From Bromus sterilis (lineage: Eukaryota; Streptophyta; Magnoliopsida; Poales; Poaceae), in NCBI GenBank assembly GCA_950022295.1, contig OX465596.1:126336501-126400500 (forward strand): a stretch of 64,000 nt of DNA, written 5' to 3'. The notes under the pieces are model-generated. The model had not been told where the DNA came from, did no database searches, and saw nothing but the letters and a program-made list of their open reading frames with translations. A program made the translations under genes and the position numbers. Below, piece after piece: positions 1-11,544 of this stretch (the stretch's first letter is position 1; each line of letters begins with the position of its first letter).

Positions 1-1591
1 TTCCGATGTCATGTTGCACGCTTAATATCTTTTGATTTGTTATGCCTATGACCTTGATTCTTGTTTGTACCTGATCACCATCATGTCTAGTTCATGCCCA
101 TATATTGCTATGTCATGTTGTTGCACTTTTGCATATAGTTTTGCTCATGTTTATACAGCATGAAAATAACAGTTTCTGCCATGTTTTCCCTGATTTTCAC
201 TAAGTCCTAGACCAGTAATGTTTTATTGCATTTTGCTTGGGCTATAATTAGTTGTTCATGATGCATATTTGCATTATTCCTTTTTTCATGCCTTCCCTGC
301 CATATCTACTTTAGTTTCATATCATTTGTGAGCATGTTTGCATTCATTTACCTGTTTATGCATTGCTCTAAAGTGTGCTTCCTGATGTTGACAGATTGTG
401 TTCCAAACTTGTATTGCTTGTATCTTTTTAACCGTAACTCCGTTTGGAGTGTTCTTTATATGTAACTTGATTATAATTTCATGTACTTTGTGTTTATGCT
501 ATTATTTTTTGTTGTTAACCAATCTAAAATATGTTTTATGACAGAACTGTACCAAATGTTTTAATTGTCGTGGAGCACGTAGTGTATGCCATGTTTAGGT
601 TGTGCCTCACTTAAATTGACTAGCATAGAAGTTTATCTTATGCTTCACCTCTTGCCATGTTTGTGTGCTATGCCATGCTTGAGTGATATGCCATGTTAAC
701 AATCTTTTCTCACCTTGTGTAGCTAAACTACTTGAACCCTTGTAAATGTGCGGTATCGTCGTGTGTGACGAATACTCCACTTAACCTGTTAGTAACCGCT
801 CTCGACGGTAGGTGCGATGTCTCGTGTTGCCTCCTTGTTGATGCTTGCTCGTGTTTGCTTCGTAGTAATATATGCTTGCTCGTTGATTGCTTTCCAGTGT
901 TTACCCTCTTGTGTGCTTCCGCGGGTACCTCTCGGAGACGATGTGAGCTTGCGATCAATTACACCTTCGGAACCCGACTTATCAACAGGCAAGGACTATA
1001 CATTAATTATGATCCATTCTATTTCAACCAGCGGTTTGCATGCTAGTCTAGGTTAGGCTCGATGTTTGATCCTACCACATGTTTACAACCTCTCTTAAAC
1101 CGATACAGCCATGTCCCCTCCCAACAAACCATGTACTGCTATGTTACTATTTCTCGTTGCTCAGCCCCTGCTTAGTATGCATGCTTAGGATGCTACGATG
1201 TTACCCCCTGTTACTCCTTGGTTTGGGCTATCACATTATTATATTATTGTTGTTGATGATATGATAATTATAATGTTGACTATATTCGACGAAGGATGGA
1301 AGGTCTAGGCTATCCCGCCCCGACGCTATGTTCCATTCGAGTCACCTAGGATCCGAGTTCCGGGTATTGGTTTTAAGACTGAGCGTGGCTAACCGCGTGT
1401 GGGATGCTATGGGGTCCCCTTTTCTTACCTACCTAGCTTCAAACATTTCTAGAGGTGGCCCAAGCTGATTTACCATTTGAAACCATGCATATATGTCTGT
1501 CGGGTCACTCCTAGCAGATATATTTTAAAACAACTTGGGCCAGTGGAGACATGGTTTCTCTGTAGGTCCACCCGATCAGCTAGGACCCGAC
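1..1591 (+). mobile_element. LTR-X copy 1, left part (enters from left edge)
   Basis: This stretch matches, almost base for base, the middle of the complete LTR at 18363-22587 (from about 19950 there) and the third copy at 26954-30907. It has no coding capacity; all frames are short. It stops at CCGAC (1587-1591), where a Gypsy element is inserted, and the same LTR resumes at 11545. The upstream part lies outside the window, so it is not known whether this is a solo LTR or one end of a longer element. LTR-X is my label; the family name is not known to me. Confidence 0.85.
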
Positions 1592-3222
1592 TGCTTATTG
1601 GCTTCTCGCCCTTCGTTGGTTACCCCAAGTGAAGGTTTGAGATGCAGTGCGGCAGCAGTTTTCCCTCGGTGAAGATACAAAGGTTTGTCTCCAGTAGGAC
1701 TCCAGAGATGATAATTGGGTGTCAGCGGCGCAACTGACGCGGACCTGCACACAGACACAGATAACTTTGTTCCCAACGAAGTTCAGAGAGGTTGTCCATC
1801 TCTCCGGTCTTGTTGTTCACAAATGATAAAACGCAAGGGATAATGATAGCAACTTGAAAGTAAATGCAGAAAAGTAAACATAGCTTGGAATCAGTAATGA
1901 GGATAAGGACCGGGATACGTGATGTTCACTAGTGATGTCTCTCTCCCAAAAGACGATAAAACTGTTATGCGAGCTAAAAAAATTACAGAAGGGCAATTGA
2001 CAGGATTATGAACGCACCGCAATGCTAACTATGCTACAAAAGAAAGGAAGAGGTTCAAAAGCACGGGCAGTACGCCAAAATAAGTAGACAGAAATCCATC
2101 TGCATCTACTACTAATCATCCACCTTGAGATACCTATCCAGAACATCTCGCTGGTATTAAGTTGCGAGCCCCACCCAAAGTGTAAACCCAAAGCAACATA
2201 CAACTGCATTAAAAGAACTCTGCATAAAGTAAACAATCCTTGTGACCGCGGTCACAAGCACCGTTGTTTTCCCCCTTGTGGCAACAGCACATCCCCTAGA
2301 CTCATGTTTCTGTCACTCAAGCGTGTCATCGGGGCGGGGGCATGAACCCACAATCTAGCACAACGCTCCCTCTTGGAGTCACTACCTACTACTTGGCCAA
2401 AGCAATAAACAGCAACGGAGAACATGCAGGAATTACTTAGGAACAAAAATATAAGAGATAAAAACCAAATATATTACTCTATCACAATCTGAACATAATC
2501 TCATAATCCATCAGATCCCTCCAAACTCAACATAGTAACAGCAGAAATATTACAAAGGTGCCTCGATCATGTAGGGCAACTCACGAGGTCTAAACAATGA
2601 AGATCAAAGAGGGGAGGAGAACATCACACAGCTACTGATCACGGACCCATGGTCCAAGATAAACTACTCACGAGACATCCGGGGAGCATCCATGGTGGAG
2701 AGGAGACTCCCGGAGGTCAATCCTCCCTCCGGCAGGGTGCCGGGAAGAGGTCTTCTGGTGCTCCCGATCTTGGAAGCGCGGCGGCGGAGAAACAGAGGAG
2801 AGTTCGCAGAATAGAGTTCTTCTTCTGGAGTTTTCCCGTTACGTAGATTAAATAGGCGAAGGGGGGAAGCCAGAGGTGGACCAGGGGCCCCAGACGCCCC
2901 CCTGGCGCGGCCAGGGGTGGGGCCGCGCCGGGTGGCCGCCTGGCCCCCCTGGCTCCCCTCTGGCCCCTCCCGGGCTCTTCTCGAAGCTTACATCACGCTG
3001 ATTTTTTATCTGAATTTTCCCGAATTTTTCTGGCACTTTTTTTATGGGGGAAAACTGAAATAGAAAAACAGCAGAAAACAGGAACTGGCACTGGGGTGCA
3101 CTGAGTTAATAGGTTAGTCCAAATATGATCAAAAGTGTATGAAAGTGTATCTAGATCATAGCAATATCACACAAAACATGCATGGAGCAAGCAGAAATTA
3201 TAGATACGTTTTGGACGTATCA
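1592..3222 (-). repeat. 3' LTR of the gag-protease Gypsy element
   Basis: A 1631-bp LTR read on the minus strand, starting TGATACGTCC at 3222 and ending AATAAGCA at 1592. It pairs with the interrupted 5' LTR at 8258-8388 plus 10043-11544. The two differ at scattered sites, clearly more than the Copia LTRs further right, which suggests an older insertion. A CTATTTAAT-like TATA box lies near 2850 on the minus strand. Confidence 0.88.
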
Positions 3223-3223
3223 A

Positions 3224-3236
3224 CATCCCCAAGCTT
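3224..3236 (-). promoter_or_regulatory. Polypurine tract next to 3' LTR
   Basis: On the minus strand it reads AAGCTTGGGGATG, ending one base before the 3' LTR start. This is the expected primer site for plus-strand cDNA synthesis. Two near-identical copies occur inside the element at 5350-5362 and 5406-5418. Confidence 0.7.
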
Positions 3237-6057
3237 AATTCCTGCTCGTCCTCGAGTAGGTAAATGATAACAAGCATAATTTCTGTGGTGACATGCTAGC
3301 AACCATATAAGAACTTTGAAAAGTAAAGAAATCAAGGTTAGAGATTCAATTCAAGTCATAACATGCAAGAGTCTATATTAGCATTGAAACAAGTAACGAA
3401 AGAACAAAAGGTGCAAGAGCTCTCGCTGTCCGTGACTCGAATGTCTCCAAATGGTGTTTGCGTGCAAGAAAGGGGATAGGGAATACGAGAGAAAAAAGTA
3501 TTTTTGTTGAGAACTCAATCTACTAAAGTTTCACACTTGGTCCTCTTTGGAATCTTATCTTGACTCGTCCCTAGACCACTAGCCAGGTACAAGTCAATTT
3601 GATCCACTCCTTTTCGATATTTCGAGCACTCATGCAATGGATGAGCGTAAGCACTAGAGTTGACACTTAGGATGGCAAAGAGAGAAATATGGTGGAGGAG
3701 GAAGACAAAAAGGATGAGAAAGGCTCACATCAATGAGGACAATCATAGGCAAGAGATGCTAAATGATAGATATGATGTGAGAAGTAGGGATTGCCATGCA
3801 ACGGATGCACATATGAGCTAAGAAGCTCTCCAATGGAACTAGTGGGGGTGCATCTAACTTGCTCGCTCATGAAGACCTAGAGCTCGTTTGAGGAGGCTCA
3901 TCCTTGGAATATGCAAGCAGAGTTCTATAGTGTGAAGGTCCTCACATAGCTATATGCATAAAGATCATCTCTATGGAGTACAAGGATATAAAGGGAGTAC
4001 TAGTCTGGATCTCTCAAAAGGATAGTAGTGTTGCCCCTTTCTCTCTTTTTATTTCTTTTTCTATTTTTTTTGTATTTTTTTGGTGGCCTCAATGGCTCTT
4101 TCTATTTAACTCTCATTTGTCCTCTTTGGGATCTTTTATTGTGTCCACTTTGGGATCTTTTCCTCACTTAAGGGAAACCCTCTATTTTACAAGAGGGTAA
4201 AGGAGATCTTTCACACTTTACAAGGTACTCAAAATCATAAAGAAGATGTAACTATCATGATGTATGCAAGGTATATCACTGCCAGTGTAGCAGGAACATG
4301 TATGACATGAAGATCAAGTCATGAAGAGGTGGAAGTTGCATGGCAATATAACTCGGAAAGGCTATGGAAATGCCTTGATAGGTAGGTATGGTGGCTGTTT
4401 TGAGGAAAGATATAAGGAGGTTTATGATGACAGAGCGTATCATGCCAAGGGTTTGGATGTACCGGCGAAGGTGGACACCAACTCTCGGAGTGAGAAGAAG
4501 GCAATGCACGACACGGGAAAGGCTAGCAAAATATGGGAAGGTGGAAGTGTCAACTTTCAATACTTACATTAGTCCGAAGAACTCATGCACTTATTATCGG
4601 TAACTCTCAATCTAACGAGGAGGTTCACAAAGAGAAAAGTACCCCGAGGAGGAGTGTATGGGGGTTTGGTTATCCTTGCGCATCCTCGACTCATGGTACG
4701 TGAGTGTTCTCTAATATTCGATCCCTCCAAGGATTAGTGATCCATCTAGTAGCTAGAGTTCTCAACTGGTTTTGTAGGTTTTGAAAATACACACGGATTG
4801 CCCAAAATACGACACCTATCACTAATAGGCAAGAGCTCTTGACACCAAAAGTTCAAACATTACTCACATCAATACCTCAAAACTATTGCAAGCTACTACT
4901 AAAATTAAATAGCAACCTCAATTACCTACTTTCAAGACAAGACACAACTCAGTGCAACAACCAACTCTCTTTAACAAGATAAACATGAAAACTAAAAAGA
5001 GTTCCAGAAACAAACTAAACAAAAGCCAAGGCTCTTTCCAAAGACAAACTAAGACTAAAACTAAACATGGCAGCAGCTATGAAAAGATAAAGAACACACA
5101 ACAGCAAAAAGATAGGCATGAAGAATCCTATGATGTGTTCTAGATTTTGAAAGTGGAGCGTGTTTCTCTCCCACACAAAGTAAGAAGGGATCTAACTTGT
5201 TATGAACAGCAAGAAAAGATAAAGAAAACTAAAAACAAAACCTAAGAGCGAGACGCTCCAAGCATAGCACATAACGCATGAAGTGATAAAAATATATTGA
5301 GACGAAGGACGAACTGATGATTGTTGATGGAGAAGGGGATGCACGGGGGCATCCCCAAGCTTAGACGCTTGAGTCTCCTTGAATATTTATTGGGGATGTA
5401 TGGGGCATCCCCAAGCTTGAGCGCTTGACACTCCTGGATCTTCTTTCATCATCTTCCATCGCACACTTGAAAACTCCCTTCATACATAACTCATCATAAG
5501 TTGATTAGAGAGTTTAGTACCCTTAATAAATAATTTTTTACCCACTGGATATAAAGATAATCTTGAAGATCTACTGTTTCTCAAGAGTGCCAAAAAGTTT
5601 TTGCAAAGAAAAATCAAGCTTAAGGTTTGCAAAAGTAAGGAGAGACAAAACGTGGCAGAATCTGTGAAAAACAGAACAACAGATATTAAAGAATTTTCTA
5701 GGGACACTTCTGCAACTCAAATAAAAAAACTCAGAACATACGGAAGTTTCTTAGTTGTATAGATCATACTGTGTAAAAAATTCAGATCAAAAATATGAAC
5801 TGGGATTTTTCTGGAATTTTTCTGGTCACGAGGACAGAATCTATTTTCTGGACAGCATGTCACAACTTTTACTTCCCTTGCCGTAAGAGGCTATAACTTG
5901 GCACAAAGCTGAAAAATAAAGATACAATGATGTTGCTACAGAAGTAACAACCATCAAGACAAAACAAAAGCAAAAAAGAAACACCTAAATTCGTTGCGGG
6001 CTGCCTCCCGAAAGCGCTTCTTTAAAACCATTAGCTAGGCATAATGCAAAAGAAGAA
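3237..6057 (-). other. Non-coding internal region of the gag-protease Gypsy
   Basis: About 2.8 kb between protease and the 3' LTR where polymerase and integrase would lie in an autonomous Gypsy element. The longest frames are short and lack reverse transcriptase, RNase H or integrase motifs. The sequence is moderately AT-rich and holds two extra polypurine-like sites near 5350 and 5406. Nothing else recognisable. Confidence 0.7.
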
Positions 6058-6948
6058 TCAAGCTTTATCAAGAGAAAAAGAATAACTAGCCCGTGTAACG
6101 GACTCAAAAGGTAACTTGATTTTATTTCTAGGGAAGTGTTCCATCCCCTTTTTGAATGGGAATTGGAATTTTATATTCCCCTCTTTCATGTCAATAACCG
6201 CACCAACGGTGCGAAGAAAAGGACGTCCCAAAATAATTGGACACAAAGGTTCACACTCTATATCCATAACAATAAAATCAACGGGAACATAGTTGTCATT
6301 GACAATTATAAGAACATCGTCGATCTTCCCCAAAGGTTTCTTTACGGAAGAATCAACAAGACGAAGACCAAAAGAACAAGGCTCAAAAGGCTTCAATTCA
6401 AACATATCAAATATTCTTTTGGGCATAACGGAGGTACTAGCTCCAACATCACATAAAGCATAGCAAGAGAAGTTATTCAATTTAATTTTGATCATAGGGT
6501 CCCAACCATCATCTAGCTTCCTAGGTATGGAGGCTTCTACTCTAAGCTTCTCCTCCCTAGCTTTGATAAGAGCATTTGTGATATGCTCCGTGAAGGAAAG
6601 ATTAAGTGTGCTAGTGTGTGGGTCTCTAGACATTTTGTGTAGCAAACTGATAACTTCTGAGAGGGTACAGCTATCAAAATCAATATCACTACTATCAAAG
6701 GTGGTAGTAGTGTCATCTAGGCTCACTTGTTTGAAACCCTCTATGTTCATATGAGTTTCTTTTTCTATGGTTGAGGTATTAGCATCACCATTAATAGGTC
6801 CAACGGGACTAGGAGTGCATTGGGTGCTAATAGTTTGAGTGTCCTCAACAATTTGGATAGTGGCAACTGTGTGGTGTGTAGGAAGGCTCTTAATTCTATC
6901 CTCTTCCTCTTTTTCTCTAGCCCATCTTTCTTTAAGTTTAGCCATCAT
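6058..6948 (-). CDS. Retropepsin-like aspartic protease region (gag-pol C-terminal part)
   Basis: 296-residue frame. The first third is hydrophilic and acidic (KEKE-type runs), probably the gag-protease linker. The C-terminal half resembles plant Athila-type proteases: the active-site segment CDVGASTSVMP carries the D-x-G-A/T-S core (usual form is CDLGAS), followed by the hydrophobic strand PIILGRPFL that pairs with it in retropepsins. The role would be to cut the Gag precursor in the virus-like particle. The frame's first codon overlaps the end of the upstream gag frame by ATGA, but matching hydrophilic sequence in the other frame upstream suggests gag and protease were once one frame, split by a small indel near 7020. 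It stops at 6058 with no reverse transcriptase following. Confidence 0.8.
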   Translation of the reverse strand: MMAKLKERWAREKEEEDRIKSLPTHHTVATIQIVEDTQTISTQCTPSPVGPINGDANTSTIEKETHMNIEGFKQVSLDDTTTTFDSSDIDFDSCTLSEVISLLHKMSRDPHTSTLNLSFTEHITNALIKAREEKLRVEASIPRKLDDGWDPMIKIKLNNFSCYALCDVGASTSVMPKRIFDMFELKPFEPCSFGLRLVDSSVKKPLGKIDDVLIIVNDNYVPVDFIVMDIECEPLCPIILGRPFLRTVGAVIDMKEGNIKFQFPFKKGMEHFPRNKIKLPFESVTRASYSFSLDKA

Positions 6949-8144
6949 CCTAATATTTTCATTGATTTGTAACTGGATAGCATTAATAGGAGTGGCCTTA
7001 TTCTCCTCAAGGGGGAGGTTCTCATTTTAAGCATCTCAATATCAAGGGATAAGCTTTCTACCTTCAAAGAGAGATTATCTATTTTAGCTAATTTCTCCTC
7101 TACATTTTTGTTGAAGGCTTTTTGGGTAGTGATAAAGTCTCTAAGCATGCTTTCTAATTCAGAAGGGGGGTTCTTGTTGATAGGGTAAGTGTTGTTGTTC
7201 CCATAATTGGATGGAAACGGTCTAGGATTGCTAGCAAAATTTCCCCTATAAGCATTGTTGTTGAAGTTGTTTCTAGCAATAAAGTTCACATCTACTTGTT
7301 CTTGAGCAACCAAAGAATTTAAAGGCACATCATGAGGATCAATAGAGGGTTGCTTGGTAAGTAGAGACATAATTAAGTCAACTTTTTCATTGAGGGAGGT
7401 AATTTCCTTGACAGAATTTACCTTCCTACCTGTTGGAGCGCGTTCGGTGTGCCATTGGTAATAATTGGTCATCATTTCATCGAGAAGCTTCGTGGAAGCA
7501 CCAAGTGTAGTTGACATAAAGGTTCCTCCCGCGGCCGAATCTAACAGGTTCCGCGAGGTAAAGTTCAAGCCTGCATAAAAAGTCTGGATAACCATCCAAG
7601 TAGTCAAACCATGTGTAGCGCATTTCTTAACAAGAGATTTCATTCGTTCCCAAGCTTGGGCAACGTGTTCATTATCCAATTGCTTATAATTCATAATATT
7701 ACTCCTCAATTGGATAATCTTAGCAGGAGGGTAGTACTTCCCTATAAAAGCATCTTTGCACTTATCCCAAGAATCTATGCTATTTCTAGGCAAAGATTGA
7801 AACCAGATTTTAGCATCTCCCCTTAAAGAGAAAGGAAAGAGCTTGAGCTTAACAACATCACCTTCTACTTCTTTATACTTTTGCATATCACATAATTCAA
7901 GAAAATTATTCAAGTGTAAAGCAGCATCATCTCCAGCACCAGAGAATTGATCTCTCATAACAAGGTTTAGCAAAGCAGGTTTAATTTCATAAGAGGTAGC
8001 TGAAGTGGCAGGTGTGGCAATGGGAGTGCAGATAAAGTCCTGGTTGTTGTGACTAGTGAAGTCACACAACTTGGTGTTTTCAGTGGAACCCATAGTAGCA
8101 GCAAGTGTGGCAGATTTATTTGTAAATTTTGATAAAAGACACAA
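6945..8144 (-). CDS. Gag polyprotein of Athila-like Gypsy element
   Basis: 399-residue frame with a retrotransposon Gag core at roughly residues 75-230. The segment starting FSGAGDDAALHLNNFLELCD and motifs KLKLFPFSLRGDAKIWF and KYYPPAKI are typical of Athila/Tat-like Gag. A low-complexity Asn-rich stretch follows at about 290-325 (NNFNNNAYRGN), then a predicted coiled coil near 335-375. The last 28 residues are out of frame relative to the probable ancestral product. Gag would package the element RNA in cytoplasmic particles. The start at 8144 is the first ATG after the primer site; the internal ATG in the context ATMGSTEN about 17 codons on may be the real start. Confidence 0.85.
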   Translation of the reverse strand: MCLLSKFTNKSATLAATMGSTENTKLCDFTSHNNQDFICTPIATPATSATSYEIKPALLNLVMRDQFSGAGDDAALHLNNFLELCDMQKYKEVEGDVVKLKLFPFSLRGDAKIWFQSLPRNSIDSWDKCKDAFIGKYYPPAKIIQLRSNIMNYKQLDNEHVAQAWERMKSLVKKCATHGLTTWMVIQTFYAGLNFTSRNLLDSAAGGTFMSTTLGASTKLLDEMMTNYYQWHTERAPTGRKVNSVKEITSLNEKVDLIMSLLTKQPSIDPHDVPLNSLVAQEQVDVNFIARNNFNNNAYRGNFASNPRPFPSNYGNNNTYPINKNPPSELESMLRDFITTQKAFNKNVEEKLAKIDNLSLKVESLSLDIEMLKMRTSPLRRIRPLLLMLSSYKSMKILG

Positions 8145-8230
8145 AGATAAAAACTGAAAGGTAAACTAACAAGACTAAAAAAACAAAGGTAAAGGGTAGT
8201 GTGCAACTCCCCTATCTTAGAACTCGGAGT

Positions 8231-8247
8231 CCCCGGCAACGGCGCCA
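8231..8247 (-). promoter_or_regulatory. Primer binding site (tRNA-Asp type)
   Basis: On the minus strand the site reads TGGCGCCGTTGCCGGGG, the standard primer site of Athila/Tat-like plant Gypsy elements, usually assigned to tRNA-Asp. It lies about ten bases inside the 5' LTR edge and fixes the element orientation as minus. Confidence 0.85.
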
Positions 8248-8257
8248 GAAATACTCT

Positions 8258-8388
8258 TTCTTATTGGCTTCTCGCCCTTCGTTGGTTACCCCAAGTGAAG
8301 GTTTGAGATGTAGTGCAGCAGCAGTTTTCCCTCGGTGAAGATACCAAGGTTTGTCTCCAGTAGGACTCCAGAGATGATAAGTAGGTGT
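8258..8388 (-). repeat. 5' LTR of gag-protease Gypsy, primer-site-proximal part
   Basis: 131 bp matching the left end of the LTR at 1592-3222. Cut at GGTGT (8384-8388) by the solo LTR that follows; the LTR resumes at 10038-10043. Confidence 0.85.
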
Positions 8389-10037
8389 TGATACGTCCAA
8401 AACGTATCTATAATTTCTGCTTGCTCCATGCATGTTTTGTGTGATATTGCTATGATCTAGATACACTTTCATACAATTTTGATCATATTTGGACTAACCT
8501 ATTAACTCAGTGCACCCCAGTGCCAGTTCCTGTTTTCTGCTGTTTTTCTATTTCAGTTTTCCCCCATATAAAAAGTGCCAGAAAAATCCGGGAAAATTCA
8601 GATAAAAAATCAGCGTGACGGAAGCTTCAAGAATAGCCTGGGAGGGGCCAGAGGGGAGCCAGGGGGCCTAGGCGGCCACCTGGCGCGGCCCCACCCCTGG
8701 TCGCGCCAGGGGGGCGCCTGGGGCCCCTGGCCCACCTCTGGCTGCCCCCTTTCGCCTATTTATCCCTCGTCACGGGAAAACCCCAGAAAGAGAACCCTAT
8801 TCCGTGAACTCGCCTCTGTTCCGCCGCCGCCGCACTTCCGAAGATCGGGAGCACCAGAAGTCCTCTTCCCGGCACCCTGCCGGAGGGAGGATTGACCTCC
8901 GGGAGTCTCCTCTCCACCATGGATGCTCCCTGGATGTCTCGTGAGTAGTTTTCCTTGGACCATGGTCCGTGATCAGTATCTATGTGATGTTCTCCTCCCC
9001 TCTTTGATCTTCATTGTTTAGACCTCGTGAGCTGCCCAACATGATCGAGGCACCTTTGTAATATTTCTGCTATTGCTATGTTGAGTTTGATAGGATCTGA
9101 TGGATTATGAGATTATGTTCAGATTGTGATAGAGTAATATACTTGGTTTTTATGTCTTATATTTTTGTTCCTAAGTAATTCTTGCATGTTCTTCGTTGCC
9201 ATTTATTGCTTTGGCCAAGTAGTAGGTAGTGACTCCAAGAGGGAGCGTTGTGCTAGATTGTGGGTTCATGCCCCCCCCCGATGACATGCTTGAGTGACAG
9301 AAACAAGAGTCTAGGGGATGTGTTGTTGCCACAAGGGGGAAAACAACGGTGCTTGTAACCGCGGTTACAAGGATTGTTTACTTTACGCAGAGTTCTTTTT
9401 AATGCAGTTGTCTGTTGCTTTGGGTTTACACTTTGGGTGGGGCTCGTAACTTAATACCAGCGAGAAGTTCTGGATAGATATCTCAAGGTGGATGATTAGT
9501 AGTAGATGCAGATGGATTTCGGTCTACTTACCTTGGCGTACTTCCTGTGCTTTTGAACCTCTTCCTTTCTTTTGTAGCATAGTTAGCATTGCGGTGCGTT
9601 CATAATCCTGTCAATTGCCTTTCTGTAATTTGTTTACCTCGCATAGCAATTTTATCGTCTTTTGGGAGAGAGACATCACTAGCAAACATCACGTATCCTG
9701 GTCCATATCCTTATCATTGTTTCCACGCTATATTTACTTTTCTGCATTTACTTTCAAGTTGCTATTATTATCCCTTGCGTTTTATCCTTTGTAAACAACA
9801 AGACCGGAGAGATTGACAACCTCTCTGAACTTCGTTGGGAACAAAGTTATCTGTGTCTGTGTGCAGGTCCGCGTCAGTTGCGCCGCTGACACCTACTTAT
9901 CATCTCTGGAGTCCTAATGGAGACAAACCTTGGTATCTTTACCGAGGGAAATTTGCTGCTGTGCTGCATCACGCCTTCCACTTGGGGCTCACCAACGAAG
10001 GGCGAGAAGACTACACCCGTCAACCCTCGCGCCATCA
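8389..10037 (+). mobile_element. Solo LTR, same family, inverted inside the 5' LTR
   Basis: 1649-bp LTR starting TGATACGTCC and ending CGCCATCA, flanked by perfect 5-bp duplications GGTGT (8384-8388 and 10038-10042). No internal domain follows, so it is a solo LTR left by unequal recombination. It is closely related to the LTR it sits in but in the opposite direction; its last 60 bases differ from the host LTR (ACTACACCCGTCAACC region), so it is a separate subfamily. Frames inside it are non-coding. Confidence 0.88.
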
Positions 10038-10042
10038 GGTGT

Positions 10043-11544
10043 CAGCGGCGCAACTGACGCGGACCTGCACACAGACACAGATAACTTTGTTCCCAACGAA
10101 GTTCAGAGAGGTTGTCAATCTCTCCGGTCTTGTTGTTCACAAATGATAAAACACAAGGGATAATGATAGCAACTTGAAATTAAATGCAGAAAAATAAATA
10201 TAGCTTGGAATCAGTAATGAGGATATGGGCCGGGATACGTGATGTTCACTAGTGATGTCTCTCTCCCAAAAGACGATAAAACTGCTATGCAAGGTAAAAA
10301 AATTACAGAAGGGCAATTGACAGGATTATGAACGCACCGCAATGCTAACTATGCTACAAAAGAAAGGAAGAGGTTCAAAAGCACGGGCAGTACGCAAAAA
10401 TAAGTAGACCGAAATCCATCTGCATCTACTACTAATCATCCACCTTGAGATATCTATCCAGAACATCTCGCTGGTATTAAGTTGCCAGCCCCACCCAAAG
10501 TGTAAACCCAAAGCAACAGACAACTGCATTAAAAAGAACTCTGCGTAAAGTAAACAATCCTTGTGACCGTGGTCACAAGCACCGTTGTTTTCCCCCTTGT
10601 GGCAACAGCACATCCCCTAGACTCATGTTTCTTTCACTCAAGCGTGTCATCGGGGGGGGGGGGCATGAACCCACAATCTAGCACAATGCTCCCTCTTGGA
10701 GTCACTACCTACTACTTGGCCAAAGCAATGAACATCAACGGAGAACATGCAAGAATTACTTAGGAACAAAAATATAAGAGATAAAAACCAAATATATTAC
10801 TCTATCACAATCTGAACATAATCTCATAATCCATCAGATCCCTCCAAACTCAACATAGCAACAGCAGAAATATTACAAAGGTGCCTCGATCATGTAGGGC
10901 AGCTCACGAGGTCTAAACAATGAAGATCAAAGACGGGAGGAGAACATCACATAGCTACTGATCACGGACCCATGGTCCAAGGAAAACTACTCACGAGACA
11001 TCCGGGGAGCATCCATGGTGGAGAGGAGACTCCCGGAGGTGAATCCCCCCTCCGGCAGGGTGCCGGGAAGAGTTCTTCTGGTGCTCCCGATCTTGGAAGC
11101 GCGGCGGCGGCGGAACAGAGGCGAGTTCGCGGAATAGGGTTCTTCTTCTGGAGTTTTCCCGTGACGTAGATTAAATAGGCGAAGGGGGGCAGCCAGAGGT
11201 GGACCAGGGGCCCCAGGCGCCCCCCTGGCGCGGCCAGGGGTGGGGCCGCGCCGGGTGGCCGCCTGGGCCCCCTGGCTCCCCTCTGGCCCCTCCCGAGCTC
11301 TTCTCGAAGCTTCCATCACGCTGATCTTTTATCTGAATATTCCCAAAATTTTCTGGCACTTTTTTATGTGGGAAAACTGAAATAGAAAAACAGCAGAAAA
11401 CAGGAACTGGGAATTGGGTGCACTGAGTTAATAGGTTAGTCCAAATATGATCAAAAGTGTATGAAAGTGTATCTAGATCATAGCAATATCACACAAAAAA
11501 TGGATGGAGCAAGCAGAAATTATAGATACGTTTTGGACGTATCA
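10043..11544 (-). repeat. 5' LTR of gag-protease Gypsy, outer part
   Basis: Continuation of the LTR cut at 8388; matches 1742-3222. It ends GGACGTATCA at 11544 directly before the second CCGAC. With the preceding solo LTR it forms an inverted repeat with arms of about 1.5 kb. Confidence 0.87.

Larger units (their letters stand above)
1592..11544 (-). mobile_element. Non-autonomous Athila-like Gypsy element (gag-protease only)
   Basis: Complete minus-strand LTR retrotransposon with target-site duplication CCGAC on both sides (1587-1591 and 11545-11549). In element order it has a 5' LTR at the right (10043-11544 plus 8258-8388), a tRNA-Asp-type primer site, gag, aspartic protease, about 2.8 kb of non-coding DNA, a polypurine tract and the 3' LTR at the left. 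No reverse transcriptase, RNase H or integrase motif is visible, so enzymes must come from another element. LTR start TGATACGTCC and the gag-protease layout resemble the Sabrina/WHAM group of Triticeae; that naming is from recognition only. A solo LTR of the same family interrupts the 5' LTR. Confidence 0.88.

Noticed and set aside
728..1056. Overlapping frames in LTR-X on both strands
   Set aside because: The three LTR-X copies show frame-breaking differences in this stretch, so none is conserved as protein.
4321..4603. Plus-strand frames of 71-83 codons inside the gag-protease element
   Set aside because: Antisense to the element, overlapping each other, with no domain or conserved start.
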